A stretch of 64,000 bases of DNA. Source: Asterella californica. Lineage: Eukaryota; Streptophyta; Marchantiopsida; Marchantiales; Aytoniaceae. The position numbers and the translations under genes are program-made. Shown piece after piece: positions 1-11,898 of this stretch. The number at the start of each line of letters is the position of its first letter. The stretch's first letter is position 1. The notes below the pieces were generated by a model. The model saw only the letters and a program-made list of their open reading frames with translations. It did no database searches and was not told the origin of the DNA. Location of the stretch: positions 5,828,001-5,892,000 of the forward strand of contig JAYKYS010000018.1 of NCBI GenBank assembly GCA_036924285.1, given 5' to 3'.

Positions 1-294
1 CATGGAGTCATCACTTCTAAGCATTTTGCTCATCATCACGTTCGAGACAACATGGAATTATGCTTTGTTTATTTTGTTCTAGATGGATCTTAACGGACCA
101 CATTCTGAGAGTTTTAACACCGCTTGTCATATTTATTACATCTATAAGACAAAGGTGGAATCTTAAGAGTTCATTGTGAGACAGTTTGGAGATGACGTTT
201 CTCAAATAGGGATAGCGTCACCATTATCATTTGTAGCATCATTCAACCAGAATTGACAGATTTTTGTTTGTATGTTTTATTGAGAGTTAGGAGA

Positions 295-2970
295 TTATGA
301 GAGTGTGAGAAAGTAACGAAGATGACCATTAACGCTAGGACTATGGATGAAGTCCTAGCGTTAATGGTCCAAGAACTAAAGGACATGAAGACTGCGATTC
401 AAGACAATCATAACAATATGTAATTATTGATGAATGAGATTGCTCTGATCAAGGCCAATAAAGGAGCAATGGAGATCAAGAATCAACGTCAAAGGGAGGC
501 AGAAGAAATAGAAAAAATGATCAAGAGGAGATAACGAGAGGCACAAGCGGCAGCAAGAGTCAAGGAGATGGAGGATCAATCTATATTACTATTGCGAATG
601 GGCAACACATGTAAAGTAGAGCTCTTTAAGAGAAGTCGAGTGATGGGAGGATTAGAAGGATGGATCGCGAGGATGAACATGCATTTATTACATTTTCAAG
701 GGTTTTATTCGAGCAAATATTCCAAGCAGGAATATTTGCTCGATCATACATAGTGAATAAAGCTCTCACTTGGTATACCATGTTGGAACGATCACTTATT
801 GCTCAAGGGACGCAAATCTCTTGAAGCGGTATGCAATGGATCCAAAAATTTCAAGCGGTAGATGTAGTCCAAACAACACGAGTAAGATTTTGAGATCTAC
901 GTCAAAAGAGAACCATCCAAGAGTATGTGGAAGAATTCTGAGACTTGCAAGTGTCTATCATTGACATGAGCGAAGCAGAAGCCCTTGATGTGTTCAAAAG
1001 AATTGAAGGAGAAGATACGAGCTGAGGTGATGATCAAAAATCCGCTCATTGTTAATGAAGCCATCGCATGTGCTCAACGGATTGAAGAATCTTATGGAGC
1101 AATATGAAGAGAAATGATGAGCAATCATTATAATCTTGAAGGATTTGTTCCTATGAAATTAGACAATCTTCGACATCAAGATGGATATGGACGTCCAACA
1201 TACAAAGAGAGACATGAAGAGAGGTCAAATCAAGGAGATATGCTACTCAGGAGAGAAGATCAGCAAATGAACTTGGAAGATATGGGGAGTATCGAACAAG
1301 AGGCGGAGCGCGTTGCTGCTATAACTGTGGTCGAATAGATCACAATGCTGCATTTTGCAAGAGGGGTGTTCATGCAAGAGGAGTTTGATGATCACAATGG
1401 AGGGGACTAAACCATCTAGGTGAAGGAGAAGAGAGTGAAGAGGAGACAAAAGACTAAGGAAACGAAAACCACCAATAACTTTGACTCCTGATGTTATTGG
1501 TTCTTCCAAGAGGAGAAAAGGTGATGAGGGACCCAAAAGATGAGAAGCAAAATAAATTGCAGACAAAGAACGCACGACTGATTGTTGCGGAAGGAGAACT
1601 AGAAACTCAAAAGGTGAGAATTCTATTGAATCTAGGAGCCACGGGAAACTTTTTTTCATGTTTTGTTGCATTAAAAGGATGGATTTGCAGTTAGACAAGG
1701 ATGAAGAGGAAGAGATAGAATTGCCAAACAGACAGAATGAATCCATTGAGACCCTCTCTAGGAGTGTAGGTTTGATCATAGATAAGTACAAGAAGAAGAT
1801 CGTGTGACAAGTGATCATATTAGCTCGCTATGATGTTATTTTGGGCATGTCATGGTTTGAAAAAGCATAATCCAAAAGTAGACTGGACGAGAAAAATTGT
1901 GAAGAGTAGTGGATGGATAATATTTGGAGATAGGGTTCTATCGTAACCTAGAAAATTACCTCTATGTGTCATAGGAAAAATCCGTTATTGATAGGAGTTA
2001 TGTATGCTTCCTTGGATTAATAAGAGATGTGATTCCCTCCAAAGATAAAGCAGACATATCGTTAGAATTGAGTGATGTGTTGGAAGATTACAAATATGTA
2101 TTTCCAGATGATCTACCACCAGACTTGACACCAAAACGTCAGGTGGATGATAGAATTGAAGTTCTATCGAGTAGTACACCACCGTGTAAAGCCCCAAATG
2201 ATCTAGCACCTAACAAGTTGGAAGAATACAAAGCCTAAGTGGGAGAGATGTTGGAGAAGGATTTTATTCAACCGAGTGTGTCCTTGTATGGAGCTCTAGT
2301 ACTATTCGTGAAGAAAAAGGATGGCAGTATGAGGATGTATATCGACTACCGAGCCTTGAATCAACAAATGGTCAAGAACAAGTACCCTCTACCATGAATG
2401 GACGACTTGTTTGATCAATTGCAAGGGGTACAGTACTTTACAAAGTTGGATCTATGGAGTGGATACAATCAAATCAAAATTGCAGATGACGATGTTCCCA
2501 ACACTGTTTCGTAACATGTATGATCATTAGAGTATTTGGTGATTCTTTTGACCTCATCAATGCTCCGGCCACCTTCATGGGTCTCATGAATGATATCTTC
2601 CGGCCTTACTTAGATATGTTAGTCGTTGTGTTCTTAGATGACATCTTGGTGTATAGTGTTACACTAGAAGAGCATAGGCAACATCTTCTTGAGGTACTTC
2701 AGAATTTACGTGAGAACAACTTGTATGCTAAGGCTTCAAAATGTGAATTTGACAAATCTGAAGTAGATTATTTGCATCATAGAGTGAGTGCGACGATATT
2801 CAAGTAATGAGTGATAAGATAGATGTCATGCAGCATTGGATGGCACCAGAAGATCATGCTCAGCTCAAGAGCTTTTTGAGACTTACGAGGTTCTATCGGT
2901 GCTTTGTGAAATCTTTTGCTCGGATTGCTCAACTTCTAACAAATCTATTAGGTAAGGGACAGAAGTAGAA
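295..2970 (+). pseudogene. Degraded Ty3/gypsy gag-pol relic
   Basis: Conceptual translation in shifting frames gives a retrotransposon order. First is a charged gag-like helical stretch (about 320-760). A CCHC zinc knuckle (C-Y-N-C...H...C) follows at about 1314-1360. The start of reverse transcriptase is at about 2029-2240 (PDDLPPDL, then a linker). RT blocks follow: [23 protein letters not shown], and the FLDDILVYS active site near 2630-2655. The post-RT stretch LKSFLRLTRFYR lies near 2870. Stops and frameshifts interrupt every part and no RNase H or integrase is readable, so it is dead. The RT type (FLDDILVYS) differs from the two other gypsy elements in the window (FLDDVPIKG, FLDDIPIKG), so it is a separate lineage. 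No LTRs were found; the left end may lie outside the window. Confidence 0.85.
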
Positions 2971-3883
2971 ATGAGGAGCAGCACAAGAAATTGCCTTCAG
3001 AAGCATGCGAGGTCATGCACACTTATTGTTATTGACTTTCAAAGTGTGCGAGGTCTCGTACACTGAGTTGATCCAAGTTGCAAAGCGTGCAAGGACTCGC
3101 ACGCTTTTGAAATAAGATGTCAATAGCATTTAATACTTAGATTTAAAGCATATGAGTCAGAAGCGAGGTTTTTTGTCATAAGTAGCATGCTAGGCCTATA
3201 CCGTTAGAACCTCTGTTATGCTTTCTTTTGATGCCTCTTGTCTCGAAGTGTGCTTCTAAATCTAGGACAAAAAGTGCACATGTCCTCTCAAGCTTCCATC
3301 AGAAGTTGTAGTGTACAAGACCTCGTGCGCTTAACTCTTTCGAGTTTGAATCGCATGATATTAGCTATTGGATACGAAATGGACGCTTGTTCAAGTCTAT
3401 CGTTATTGTTCATTATACTTCTCAATGTTGCAGCTTGTTTTATCATCTACTTCTTGCTGAACTATTCACATGTTTGTCCAGGTAGTGCGTTGTGTTCACG
3501 TGCGACAATAATTCACTACGAGAACATTATGCATACAAACTAACAAAGAAAATCCACAAGTTCATTTTCCGATATATTTCCCTCTTATACATTGCAACAA
3601 TCTTGGACAGATTCTACGGCGTCATAAAGGGGAAGCTATGGTTTCCGTGAAGAAGTTGACCCACAGCAGAGAACCAGTAGTTAACTGCAGAGTCAACAAA
3701 GCGAATCATTATTCCTTAGTACTTTCACCTCTAACGGGAAGGTGAAAGAATTTCTGTATAGGGGACAGGCCTTGAACATTCAAGAAGTGATAAGAGTATA
3801 TCGTATCATATATCATATAATACATAATATACGATATATGGATACTTGGAAGGATATAACGCACGATTGCAGAATCTGAGAAC
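2971..3883. other. Spacer with no supported gene
   Basis: Only short open frames occur here. The longest (3238-3543, plus strand) has no recognisable domain. Near 3005-3110 a phrase like GTGCGAGGTCTCGTACAC recurs imperfectly three times. At about 3790-3845 there is an AT-rich, nearly self-complementary stretch of ATATCGTATCATATATC type. This may be the 3' remains of the gypsy relic to the left, but I see no LTR. Confidence 0.5.
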
Positions 3884-4390
3884 TAAAAAGTAACGAAATC
3901 GATTCATAAGTGTCTCCAAGAAAAAACATCTTAACGCGGTAAGGAAGTGTATCGTTTAAGCATGCACTTATATACTTGTCGGTCGGTAGACCAGGAGAAG
4001 CTCAGGACTTCGTCAGATATTTAGAAAACTGAAAGCATGCATCCAACTGCAACAAACAGTGATGGTCATGCGATCGAAAAGAGGACTAGGGAAAGTAGAC
4101 GATCTATTAGCTTATGAGGAAATGTGCTACCGATGAACGATAGAAGCTCTTATAACCTAAAAATTCTACAGTGGCTATCTCAAAATCACCTTTCTACTCA
4201 TCCTCACTGAACCCTTCACTCATCGGCACCTCACACCTTGTCTCGAATCTCGATCTCGAGATCCCACCCCGATTTACCGACACATTTTCCCGTTGAGTTG
4301 GCATTTCTCTCGTTATCTGTTACCCCAACAGAGAACGAGAGAAGGTCAAACAGAAACTAAAATCTCTATAGAAACTCTAAACGTGGTGGA
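3884..4390 (+). repeat. Dispersed repeat, inverted copy at 33.7-34.2 kb
   Basis: The segment from CGAAATCGATTCATAAGTG to ATAGAAACTCTAAACG recurs on the opposite strand at about 33680-34210. Matching landmarks include the cytosine-rich run before GATTTACCGACAC, the phrase AACAGAGAACGAGAGAAGG, and a TATATACTTGTCGG block. Conceptual peptides of the two copies (MSWHFSRYLL, then QQRTREGQT) differ at only a few residues, but they are probably not coding. The family is unknown; a degenerate LTR or non-autonomous element is possible. Confidence 0.75.
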
Positions 4391-5272
4391 ATTGATTAAT
4401 GTCATATATCAAAAGTGCGACCAAAAGACGACTCTGCGACCAAAAGACGACTTTGTGACAGTCGCAAGGTGTACCTTGTATGTATACACAGTGGAAATCC
4501 CATTTCCGAATCAGAGATCTATTAAGTACTAGGATTTCTACCCGCTGAAAATCCAAACGTTCCCGTAGATTTTATTGTTCAATATGATTTGAGAGACCAG
4601 CGTGGGAGGAATTTGCCATCTGTATATATCATGGTATCTGAGGTGATGCCGTTCTCCCTTGTGGCGGATCGATATCGTGTGGATATATGTTAGTAGGGTA
4701 CAACATTTCAGGACTTCCTTCCGGGAGTCCATAATTAAAATATCCCGCAAACGTCCTCTCGATACTGTCAAAAGCTGCTTGCCTCCTCGCTGAATTTCAG
4801 GCATTGGCTGTACATGATCACTGTATGTAATATTTCATGGATCAGATTCATAGGGAACAAATTCCTCTTCAGTCAATTCGCAGGTTCTTCGTCGGCCAAT
4901 CTTGAGCCTAGCTGGAACGTCTCGCTCTGTTGCTCGTGTACATGTGGCGTATTACAGAATTGAATAGCCGCACGTATACCCTCTGAGTCGCGAGTACACA
5001 AGCACATGTCAACTCGTGATCAATCATCCGGACTAAGTAGTTGAGTACTGTAGTGCTACCGAGGTTATATAATAATCATCCAAGTATCATATCACTGGTG
5101 ATTCAGGCGTGGTCTGATGCGGTTCTTAATATATATTCTAGATCTGAGTATATGATTCTCTGTATCTCAGACTCAGTCCTGTAGATGGTTCAACCAATGC
5201 CAATTACACATCGTGTTACACTCGGACGCATGCTAGCAACAGTGTAATGGAGATGTTTAACTGTGCGAGGAG

Positions 5273-5280
5273 TATAAAAG
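5273..5280 (+). promoter_or_regulatory. TATA box of PR-1 copy A
   Basis: TATAAAAG lies about 270 bp upstream of the PR-1 start and is conserved in sequence and context (GTGCGAGG.GTATAAAAGG) in all three units. The spacing implies a long 5' leader unless transcription starts elsewhere or the leader carries an intron. Confidence 0.6.
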
Positions 5281-5551
5281 GCCCGGTAATGATCGTCCAG
5301 AGCAGTTCAGTTCTTCTACGTAGACGTGAAGCAAGACTCAACTGATTTAGACTTGGATTTGTAATTCCGCTGTCTACATATGGAGGCCTAGGCAACCCCA
5401 CTCGGAAAACCCGAAAAAACATTGTGAGATTTGCTCTGAGATTGCGCGGATAGTATTGTCCTCCTCTAGCTATATAGATCTGAGTTTACCCCACATCTAG
5501 GTCTAGATCTGCAAACTAAAGTTATTCTTTCACCGTTCCGAACTTAGTCTA

Positions 5552-6442
5552 ATGGCGTGCACAGCTAACATGAAAGTCACCCGGCGACAGAAGAATGGTT
5601 CGACATTCGAGATTGCGATTTTCGGATTGTGTGTTGTATTGTGTAGCGTCATCAGTCTGACCCATGGCCAAGCTACACCAGAGGTTCAAGACAGTTATCT
5701 CAGTCCCCACAACAATGCGAGGGAGGCGCTTGGAGTGGGCATTCCGGATTTGACCTGGGATACAACGTTAGAAGAGTATGCGACTGACTGGGCCAACACG
5801 CGAGCTGCTTCTGACTGCGCTCTTGAACACTCCGGAGGACCATACGGGGAAAATATATACTGGGCAAGTGGGGAGAAAACACCGGAAGCCGCGGTAGTCG
5901 CTTGGGTCGATGAGCAGCAGTACTACCATTATGATACCAATACTTGCGATGACGGCCAAGTTTGCGGTCACTATACTCAGGTCCTGCGGTTCTAGCTCAT
6001 GCATTAATCTGCTCGGTAGAGTAAATGACATACGCAAGGCTTAACAGAAGTTTTTCAATGTTTGATTTTTCCAGAATTGTTAGGTTTCAGCTTTCCAGGA
6101 GTTCTTAAAGACGATCGATTGATGTGGATGTGCGCATTAGGAGAATGATGCGAACGAGGGCCTCTCTGAGCCTGAGGGGAATCACTATCTCTGATGTTTC
6201 CGCTCTGGCGCTGATATCGAGCACTCCAATCATTGATCATGATAAGCGTACAAATGCATGGGCCTGATCATGATCATGAAGACTGCAATTAAATTAACCT
6301 GGTTTCATTTTATTTCATGCAGGTGGTATGGAGGAACACAGAAGCAGTGGGTTGCGGATCGGCAACTTGTGCTGATGCTAGCACATTCGTGGTTTGCAGC
6401 TACAACCCACCAGGCAACTTTATTGGGGAATCCCCTTATTAG
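5552..6442 (+). CDS. PR-1 (CAP superfamily) secreted protein, copy A, two exons
   Basis: Exon 1 is 5552-5980, the intron 5981-6322 (CAG|GTCCTG ... TGCAG|GTGG), and exon 2 6323-6442, giving 182 aa. Without splicing the frame stops four codons after the donor, whereas splicing rebuilds the CAP1 motif GHYTQVVW. Residues 1-39 form a signal peptide: a basic start with an internal Met7, a hydrophobic core at about 21-37, and likely cleavage after THG. Residues about 44-182 form the CAP domain with H53, E58 and H140 in the usual cavity positions. Six cysteines (89, 132, 138, 154, 160, 168) fit three disulfides, and the end CSYNPPGNF is the CAP2 motif. The family consists of apoplastic, defence-associated proteins; sterol binding and release of a CAP-derived peptide are known for members. 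AATAAA at 6734-6739 is a possible polyadenylation signal. The gene appears intact. Confidence 0.93.
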
Positions 6443-7439
6443 GACCTCTGCACAAACAGCTAGCTGATTCTGATAGTCCAGGACCCATTCCGGTGCTGCA
6501 CCTCTAAGGCTGGCTATATCGCATGCATGCAGCGTATATATGACTCCACAAGCATAGAGATAAGATTAGGGATCGAAGCATGATCATGGAGTTTGTAATC
6601 ATCAGCAGTAGAGCTTTCCTAAGGCTTCAACAGCAAGAAGGCTTGCAGACACTATAGCTACTCTCGTATATATTGTGGAGTTCAAATTAAGTGGGTTCAA
6701 GGATTCTAGTACCAACTGGTATGAAGATTCATGAATAAAGGTCCACAGGTTGAGTGAAGCATCTGCTGAAGCTTATAATTATAGATATTAGTGCTTGTCA
6801 TACTCTAGAATCCCTTCCTACAGCACAATGACAGGACTGCAAATCACACCTGGGACCAATGAAAGGAAAAGAGTGCTGTCCCTCTGTTCACACCATGCGA
6901 GACCAACAGGCCAACTTAGACCTAAATGAAAAGCCTTCTTTTATCGAGGACAAGAGTTGAGCCCTGTTTTCAGGCAATGGGAATTGCCTTCTGAAGCCCT
7001 GCACAGTAAACATGTGTTCGAAGGGCAAAGTTGGCATTTCCGATCAAATACTGATTAAGATTACGGCGTTCGCGATCGGTGACAGGGTCAGTACTTCTCT
7101 GCTTAGAAACAACGCAGAACTGAAACTTTTCATGGATTTAGAACCAGGTCAACTGTAATCAAGAAATGCTAAGCACACTGTACTGAAAATCAACTAACTT
7201 CAAAGACTGAATGGAGCTTATCTCCCTGGTACGCAGTTCAGAATGATCGCGAAGTGCACCGTAGTATCTACGTCAGTACTGTAGTGCCTGCAAAAAGTAG
7301 TCTAAGGACATATATTGTGTTTGCCCCTCTTAGAGTTGGTTGAATTAGGTTACTTGTTACGTAGTGGTGCGGATGTTCCTCTTGCAAATCTGAAAAACTG
7401 CACCACAAGTCTCTCCGAGAATGAGAACTTGATTTATTT

Positions 7440-7685
7440 CTCAATAAAATATTATCAACCTGTTAGAACTTATAATACTATCAGCCATTAGAACTGATAA
7501 AGAGGAGATCATTTATCTCCTAAACAGAATACTATCAACCTGTTAGAGCGATTAATGTTAGGACTGCTAATATGCTCACAACCATTTATAACTGATAAAG
7601 AGAAGATTCTGAACTTAAACAGAATTTATCTCCTTAACAGAATATTATCATCCTGTTAGAGCTGATAAAGAGGAGAACTTAACTG
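7440..7685. repeat. Short degenerate repeats (ACTATCAACCTGTTAGAG type)
   Basis: A phrase built from AACAGAATA.TATCA.CCTGTTAGA and CTGATAAAGAGGAGA recurs three to four times with small changes. Copies lie near 7450, 7530 and 7640, with the second half-phrase near 7495, 7590 and 7665. This looks like an imperfect tandem array of about 80-110 bp units. Its function is unknown. Confidence 0.55.
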
Positions 7686-8283
7686 TGCACTCTTTACTTA
7701 TAACCTCCCGATTTTGTCCACTCAAAGAGTAACTTGTCTGATACCTACTATAAAATGAACTAGAGTTACTATACTGAATATGCATACTTGTTATCCCATC
7801 AAAGTGTCAAGATTACCTAACTCTTGTCACTACTCTCACTTTCAATTTTTGTTACAAGTAAACTAGACCTCTTCCCTTTCTTTCTTTAAAATTTATCTCT
7901 CACTTGCGTACTAGTGTATATATCACGAGTAACACTATAGCTGTCAGACTGAAAGTTAGAGATCCTGTTTTTATTAGATACATTGATGTTTTGTAGCGGA
8001 GTTTACTCGCGGTGGCTCTGAACATCACAGTTTGATATTGTTTGCACAGCATCCACAGCAAAAAGTATCGAGAATGAACTTAAAGACAGAAGAAGTTGCA
8101 CTCCTAACACTCTTTTGCAAATGTAAACAGCATTTCATACCTCACATCACTTGAGTTGAACTTGTAAAGAGGTGTACTTTATCTCACTGCCGTCGCTGAT
8201 ATTGCACCAGTACTGGATAGAGAGTAACCATTGACAGAAACATTAAATGTAGAACACAAAAACCAAGTGCAGTATAGTCCACA

Positions 8284-8420
8284 GTGTAATTGACTTGCTT
8301 GCAGCTCGTGCACTTCAATGGCAAGTTCAATACGTATCTACACTTACCCTCTAGTGCAATTCACTTGCTTGAAGCTCCTGCACTTCAACGGCAAGTTCAA
8401 TGTGCATCTGCACTTAACCC
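8284..8420. repeat. Two tandem copies of a 66-bp unit
   Basis: The block GTGTAATTGACTTGCTTG...CACTTACCCTCT is followed directly by a second copy (GTGCAATTCACTTGCTTG...CACTTAACCCTCT). Each contains CACTTCAA.GGCAAGTTCAA. It is probably a local slippage duplication. Confidence 0.65.
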
Positions 8421-8623
8421 TCTGGTGTAGTTTATCAACTACAATTCTGCTCATTCAAATCCTGAGTTCAATCCTCATCTGTCCAAATATGAACACGTTC
8501 AAGATAACATATCCGGCTACATAAGTCTCATGATTACACGTTAGCTGTACTGGTGATCCTCTCCTTGTCTCTTTTATGCTAGATCTGGTGATTGATTCCT
8601 GCTTACAATCTTGCACATGTATT

Positions 8624-8661
8624 ATTTGTCCTCTAGCACCTGCCTGCGCTAGAGGACAAAT
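8624..8661. repeat. Perfect 14-bp inverted repeat (hairpin)
   Basis: ATTTGTCCTCTAGC at 8624-8637 is perfectly complementary to GCTAGAGGACAAAT at 8648-8661, with a 10-nt loop. Degenerate relatives of the same word (TTTGTCCGCTAGCAC, TTTGTCGTCCAGCAC, TGTTCTTCTAGCATC) follow at about 8745-8870. The hairpin therefore belongs to a small decaying repeat cluster. Confidence 0.7.
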
Positions 8662-10355
8662 CGATATTTACTGCATAGAAGACTAGTACTGTACGTCGAG
8701 TACAAGATAAAGAAAAAGAACACCTGAAATTGTTTAACACTATTTTGTCCGCTAGCACGTATAATTACTCTTTTGTCGTCCAGCACATGCCTGCTCAATG
8801 ATAAAGAAAAGAATATTGTACATGTCCCGCACATGTATTATTGTTCTTCTAGCATCTATGTGCTCAACAAAAGGAAAAATAGACGTTACTACTATACATC
8901 GTAACTCGTATTGACATGTTTTGCATAATAATATTCAACTATATACGATTCCTCATGAACCTTGCACATTAGTTTAACACAAATCTGGTTGCTACATGAA
9001 GAAACGGCGTAACCAATAGTTCTCACTAGTGGTCCATCTTTTCTCCATCGTTGTAGTTAGATGTCTATGATCAATATCTGTATGGAAGGAGACACAAACA
9101 CTCTCTAAATTTTAACAATCAAAGTCTTTGGATCAAAGACTATCAGACATCACACCACGTGGTGGTTGTTTCTTGGATGCCTCGATGATAAGCTCAACTC
9201 GAAGCCATAGCAAAAGACAAGTGGGTATCCTAGGACAGATTAAATAAGTCTTGAAATGAGAGTGTACATCATCTAATTCATGCAAGTATAAGCTACAGGA
9301 ACTACATAAGATTTGCTTATTTTGTTTCTGATCTGTATGATGAGGAAAGAATTATCTGTGAATTCCTTGAGTCTGGACAATCCAACTTCCAAACTCAAAG
9401 AATCATTTTTCCATAGTTTGTTTCCAATAGTTCAAAAATGATCATTTAATAATCCAATTTATTATAACTAGATATGTAAGTTCAGAGTATCAAAAGTCCA
9501 GGAATGCATACCCAAATTTCTAAGTAGCGTTTGAAAATCCAAACCAAGACACAAGCAAGATGATCATTTTTAATTCTTCCGTGCATATTATTATTCTAAT
9601 ATATAATATATATTTTTTATAAATCTAGAATATATCTGTAAAATTATGTAATAATAAATATTAATCTTTTGTTGGTACATAGAATAAATATGAACTTCTA
9701 CGCATCCAAAAAAGAAGAAAAATCTACAACATATATAGAAACTAGTTAAATCATCACAACAATCTAGACAAATATGTTAGTGTTAGAAATACTATTGATT
9801 CTACAATTCTATTGAACCACAATCTACTAATGTGGTTCCAGAGAAATCGTAGTAGAGCGCAACATTCATTACTTAATGATAAAGTTCCAGTCTCACAAGT
9901 TCACCATGTAGGTACCTCTGAGAGGAGTAAGAACTACATCAAACTCAAGCAAGATAGAACACTTACGCATACCATAATGCATATTCATTCCTGAAAAGAT
10001 AATCTGTTATATATGTGGTCAAAGATCAACATAATTTTGGAGTCGTAAGAGGTAGACATTACATATTTTTTGAAATTAATAAACAAACTTGAAAAAATTA
10101 TATAATTGTAGAACTGGAGTTCATTACGTAACAATACTGACTAACTAGCTTTACATCTATACTGGTAATGCTTTCTTTGTACCCTTGTAACATATTGTAC
10201 AGCATTTTTGTAGTCATCACAATGGAACACATCTTTTTTTTCTAAAAATCCAAGAAATGTTGCATGTTTCTAGCATTGTGGGTATGTCACTATGTCTCAT
10301 TAGTGTCAAATTAGCTCTAATCATATATCAACTATAGTTAGCTCTTCTATCTCAA

Positions 10356-11120
10356 ATCATAAACAACTTGGTTATGCTGCAAATGATTGAGTGGCTGCAT
10401 ATACATCGTCATCAATACATGTTTGGACTACTGTAAAGATCCATTCTATTCGAGAGACTCAACAAACAGAGAAATGCCAAGAACAAGACCAGATGCAGCT
10501 TGTGACGGAACCTATCCAGTTGAAGAACCACAGATGGTGCCCACCGCTAAGGGACTGTTAGAAGGACAGCGGATGCAACACAAAAGAAATATAGAAGGTA
10601 GTCAAAACATGCGTGAACTGACACGAGGACAAGAATAAGGAATGTGAGCTCCTCATGATCTTTTGGACCTAGTTGGTGGATTTCTATCTTCTAGACCAGA
10701 CGACCAACCTCTCAAGCGGAGTGGTTAAAATGTCGAGACAACAAGAGCCGTCTGTTGTATAGAAAGATGAAGCTTAATATGGTCGTTGATTATCCTCATC
10801 GACGATGGATAAGTCCCAAAGTCATACGCAGCAGATCTTACGGGTCTATCTAGGAAAAATATGATCACCTTGATGTGACAGTAATTGTCATCAATTAAGA
10901 CTCAAGCCCTTTCAAAGGAGACCACCAAATCGTGAGGATTAGTGATCACCAATTGTAGTTCCCAACAGCTATTGACCTCAAGGATCTGACATCCATGGGT
11001 CCGACATATTGAGCAAAAGATGTTCATTTCCTCGTGTGAGCTTTTGAACCAGGATCACCCCACCGTCGTGGAGAGAGAAAGCAATAGGCAGCAGATATTA
11101 CAGATCGATAGGTGCAAGTG
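10356..11120. repeat. Dispersed repeat, direct copy at 37.9-38.6 kb
   Basis: Landmarks shared with 37858-38640 in the same orientation include AACAACTTGGTTATGCTGC, GAGAAAT.CCAAGAACAAGAC, GAACCACAGATGG, GATTATCCTCAT.GACGATGG, CATACGCA and GACCTGACATCCATGGG-like text. The copies differ by many substitutions and small indels, so the duplication is old. The short open frame 11055-11291 on the minus strand begins in this repeat and is not credible as a gene. The element class is unknown. Confidence 0.75.
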
Positions 11121-11898
11121 CTGACGCTTGATGAAACGACTCGGAGAGAGAAGAACCAACCGGGTCACCATGATAGTCGTACTCATTCTCTGGTGATAGT
11201 TTATAAGGACGTGAGCTTCAACGAGAGACAAGCGGGATGAGAGAGCGATGCAGATGAACAAGGAAAGTTTTAAACCCACTCTTTTGTCCAATACTATAGA
11301 TATAGATGTAAGACATTAATCTTGCATAGTCAGAGAAAAGAACACATTATAAGTGTATGACTTTCAATTGTTCGACCCTTGATTAGATTTATATTTGACC
11401 CTAGCACTAACATATGATTTTTTATGAAAGATTGACAGTTCAACAAAACACATGTAAGACGAGTACGTTCCTAAGGTGCAGAAGTTAGGACAAGAGAGTT
11501 TAGACGATCGACCTCTTCGAAAGCAAGATATGATGAGCTATTTTGTTTAGTGATGATTGCAATTGTGCTTCTGGATCTATTCATAAACAGATAAACATAG
11601 TTACAATGTATGTGTTTAACACAGAAACTCGAGCATAGTACATACACCAAGGATGAGCAGAAGTTACTCGAGAGAGGAGAAGTGCGTAAAGTCTCGAACT
11701 TAAACTAGAAAATGATAAATTGAGGAACATAGGATCCACAAGTGTGGACACTATCAATTACTTGTTACTCCTCGGTCAGGTCGAATAGATCCATAAGCAC
11801 TACTTGTCATCACGACCTCTGATAGATACAAGTAAAAGGTTCGACGGGCACCTCATACGCTTTAACCTGCAATGTGCTGTGATCAATAAACATTCACG
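11121..11898. other. Spacer upstream of the phosphatase-like gene
   Basis: No clear coding signal is present. It may contain an upstream exon or the promoter of the gene beginning at 11899, because CTTAATACAG at 11909-11918 could be a splice acceptor. I could not identify a matching first exon. Confidence 0.4.

Larger units (their letters stand above)
4709..6755 (+). repeat. PR-1 duplication unit A
   Basis: From AGGACTTCCTTCCGG near 4709 to the AATAAA region near 6739 this block aligns with 25200-27240 (unit B). It also aligns with the combined 50390-50684 plus 61862-63600 (unit C). Promoter, leader, both PR-1 exons, the intron and the 3' flank are all included. Unit A is the most divergent: it has several small indels in the upstream part and a shorter intron (342 against 363 bp). 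It lacks the extra 5' block at 24700-25200 that B and C share. B and C are therefore the younger pair. Confidence 0.85.
6760..10355. other. AT-rich intergenic region, no gene supported
   Basis: No frame here shows a domain or codon pattern suggesting a protein. Local structure includes repeats around 7440-7680, a tandem pair at 8284-8420, hairpins at 8624-8870 and a TATA-rich run near 9590-9660. Short open frames at 8318-8524, 8649-8834 and 9812-9994 have no support. Confidence 0.6.

Noticed and set aside
5700..6037. Minus-strand frames over PR-1 exon 1 (also at 26163-26499 and 62529-62865)
   Set aside because: They are shadows of the conserved PR-1 exon; recurrence follows from duplication.
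11055..11291. 78-aa minus-strand frame with a hydrophobic N-terminus resembling a signal peptide
   Set aside because: It begins inside a dispersed repeat, the other copy does not keep it, and there is no upstream promoter evidence.
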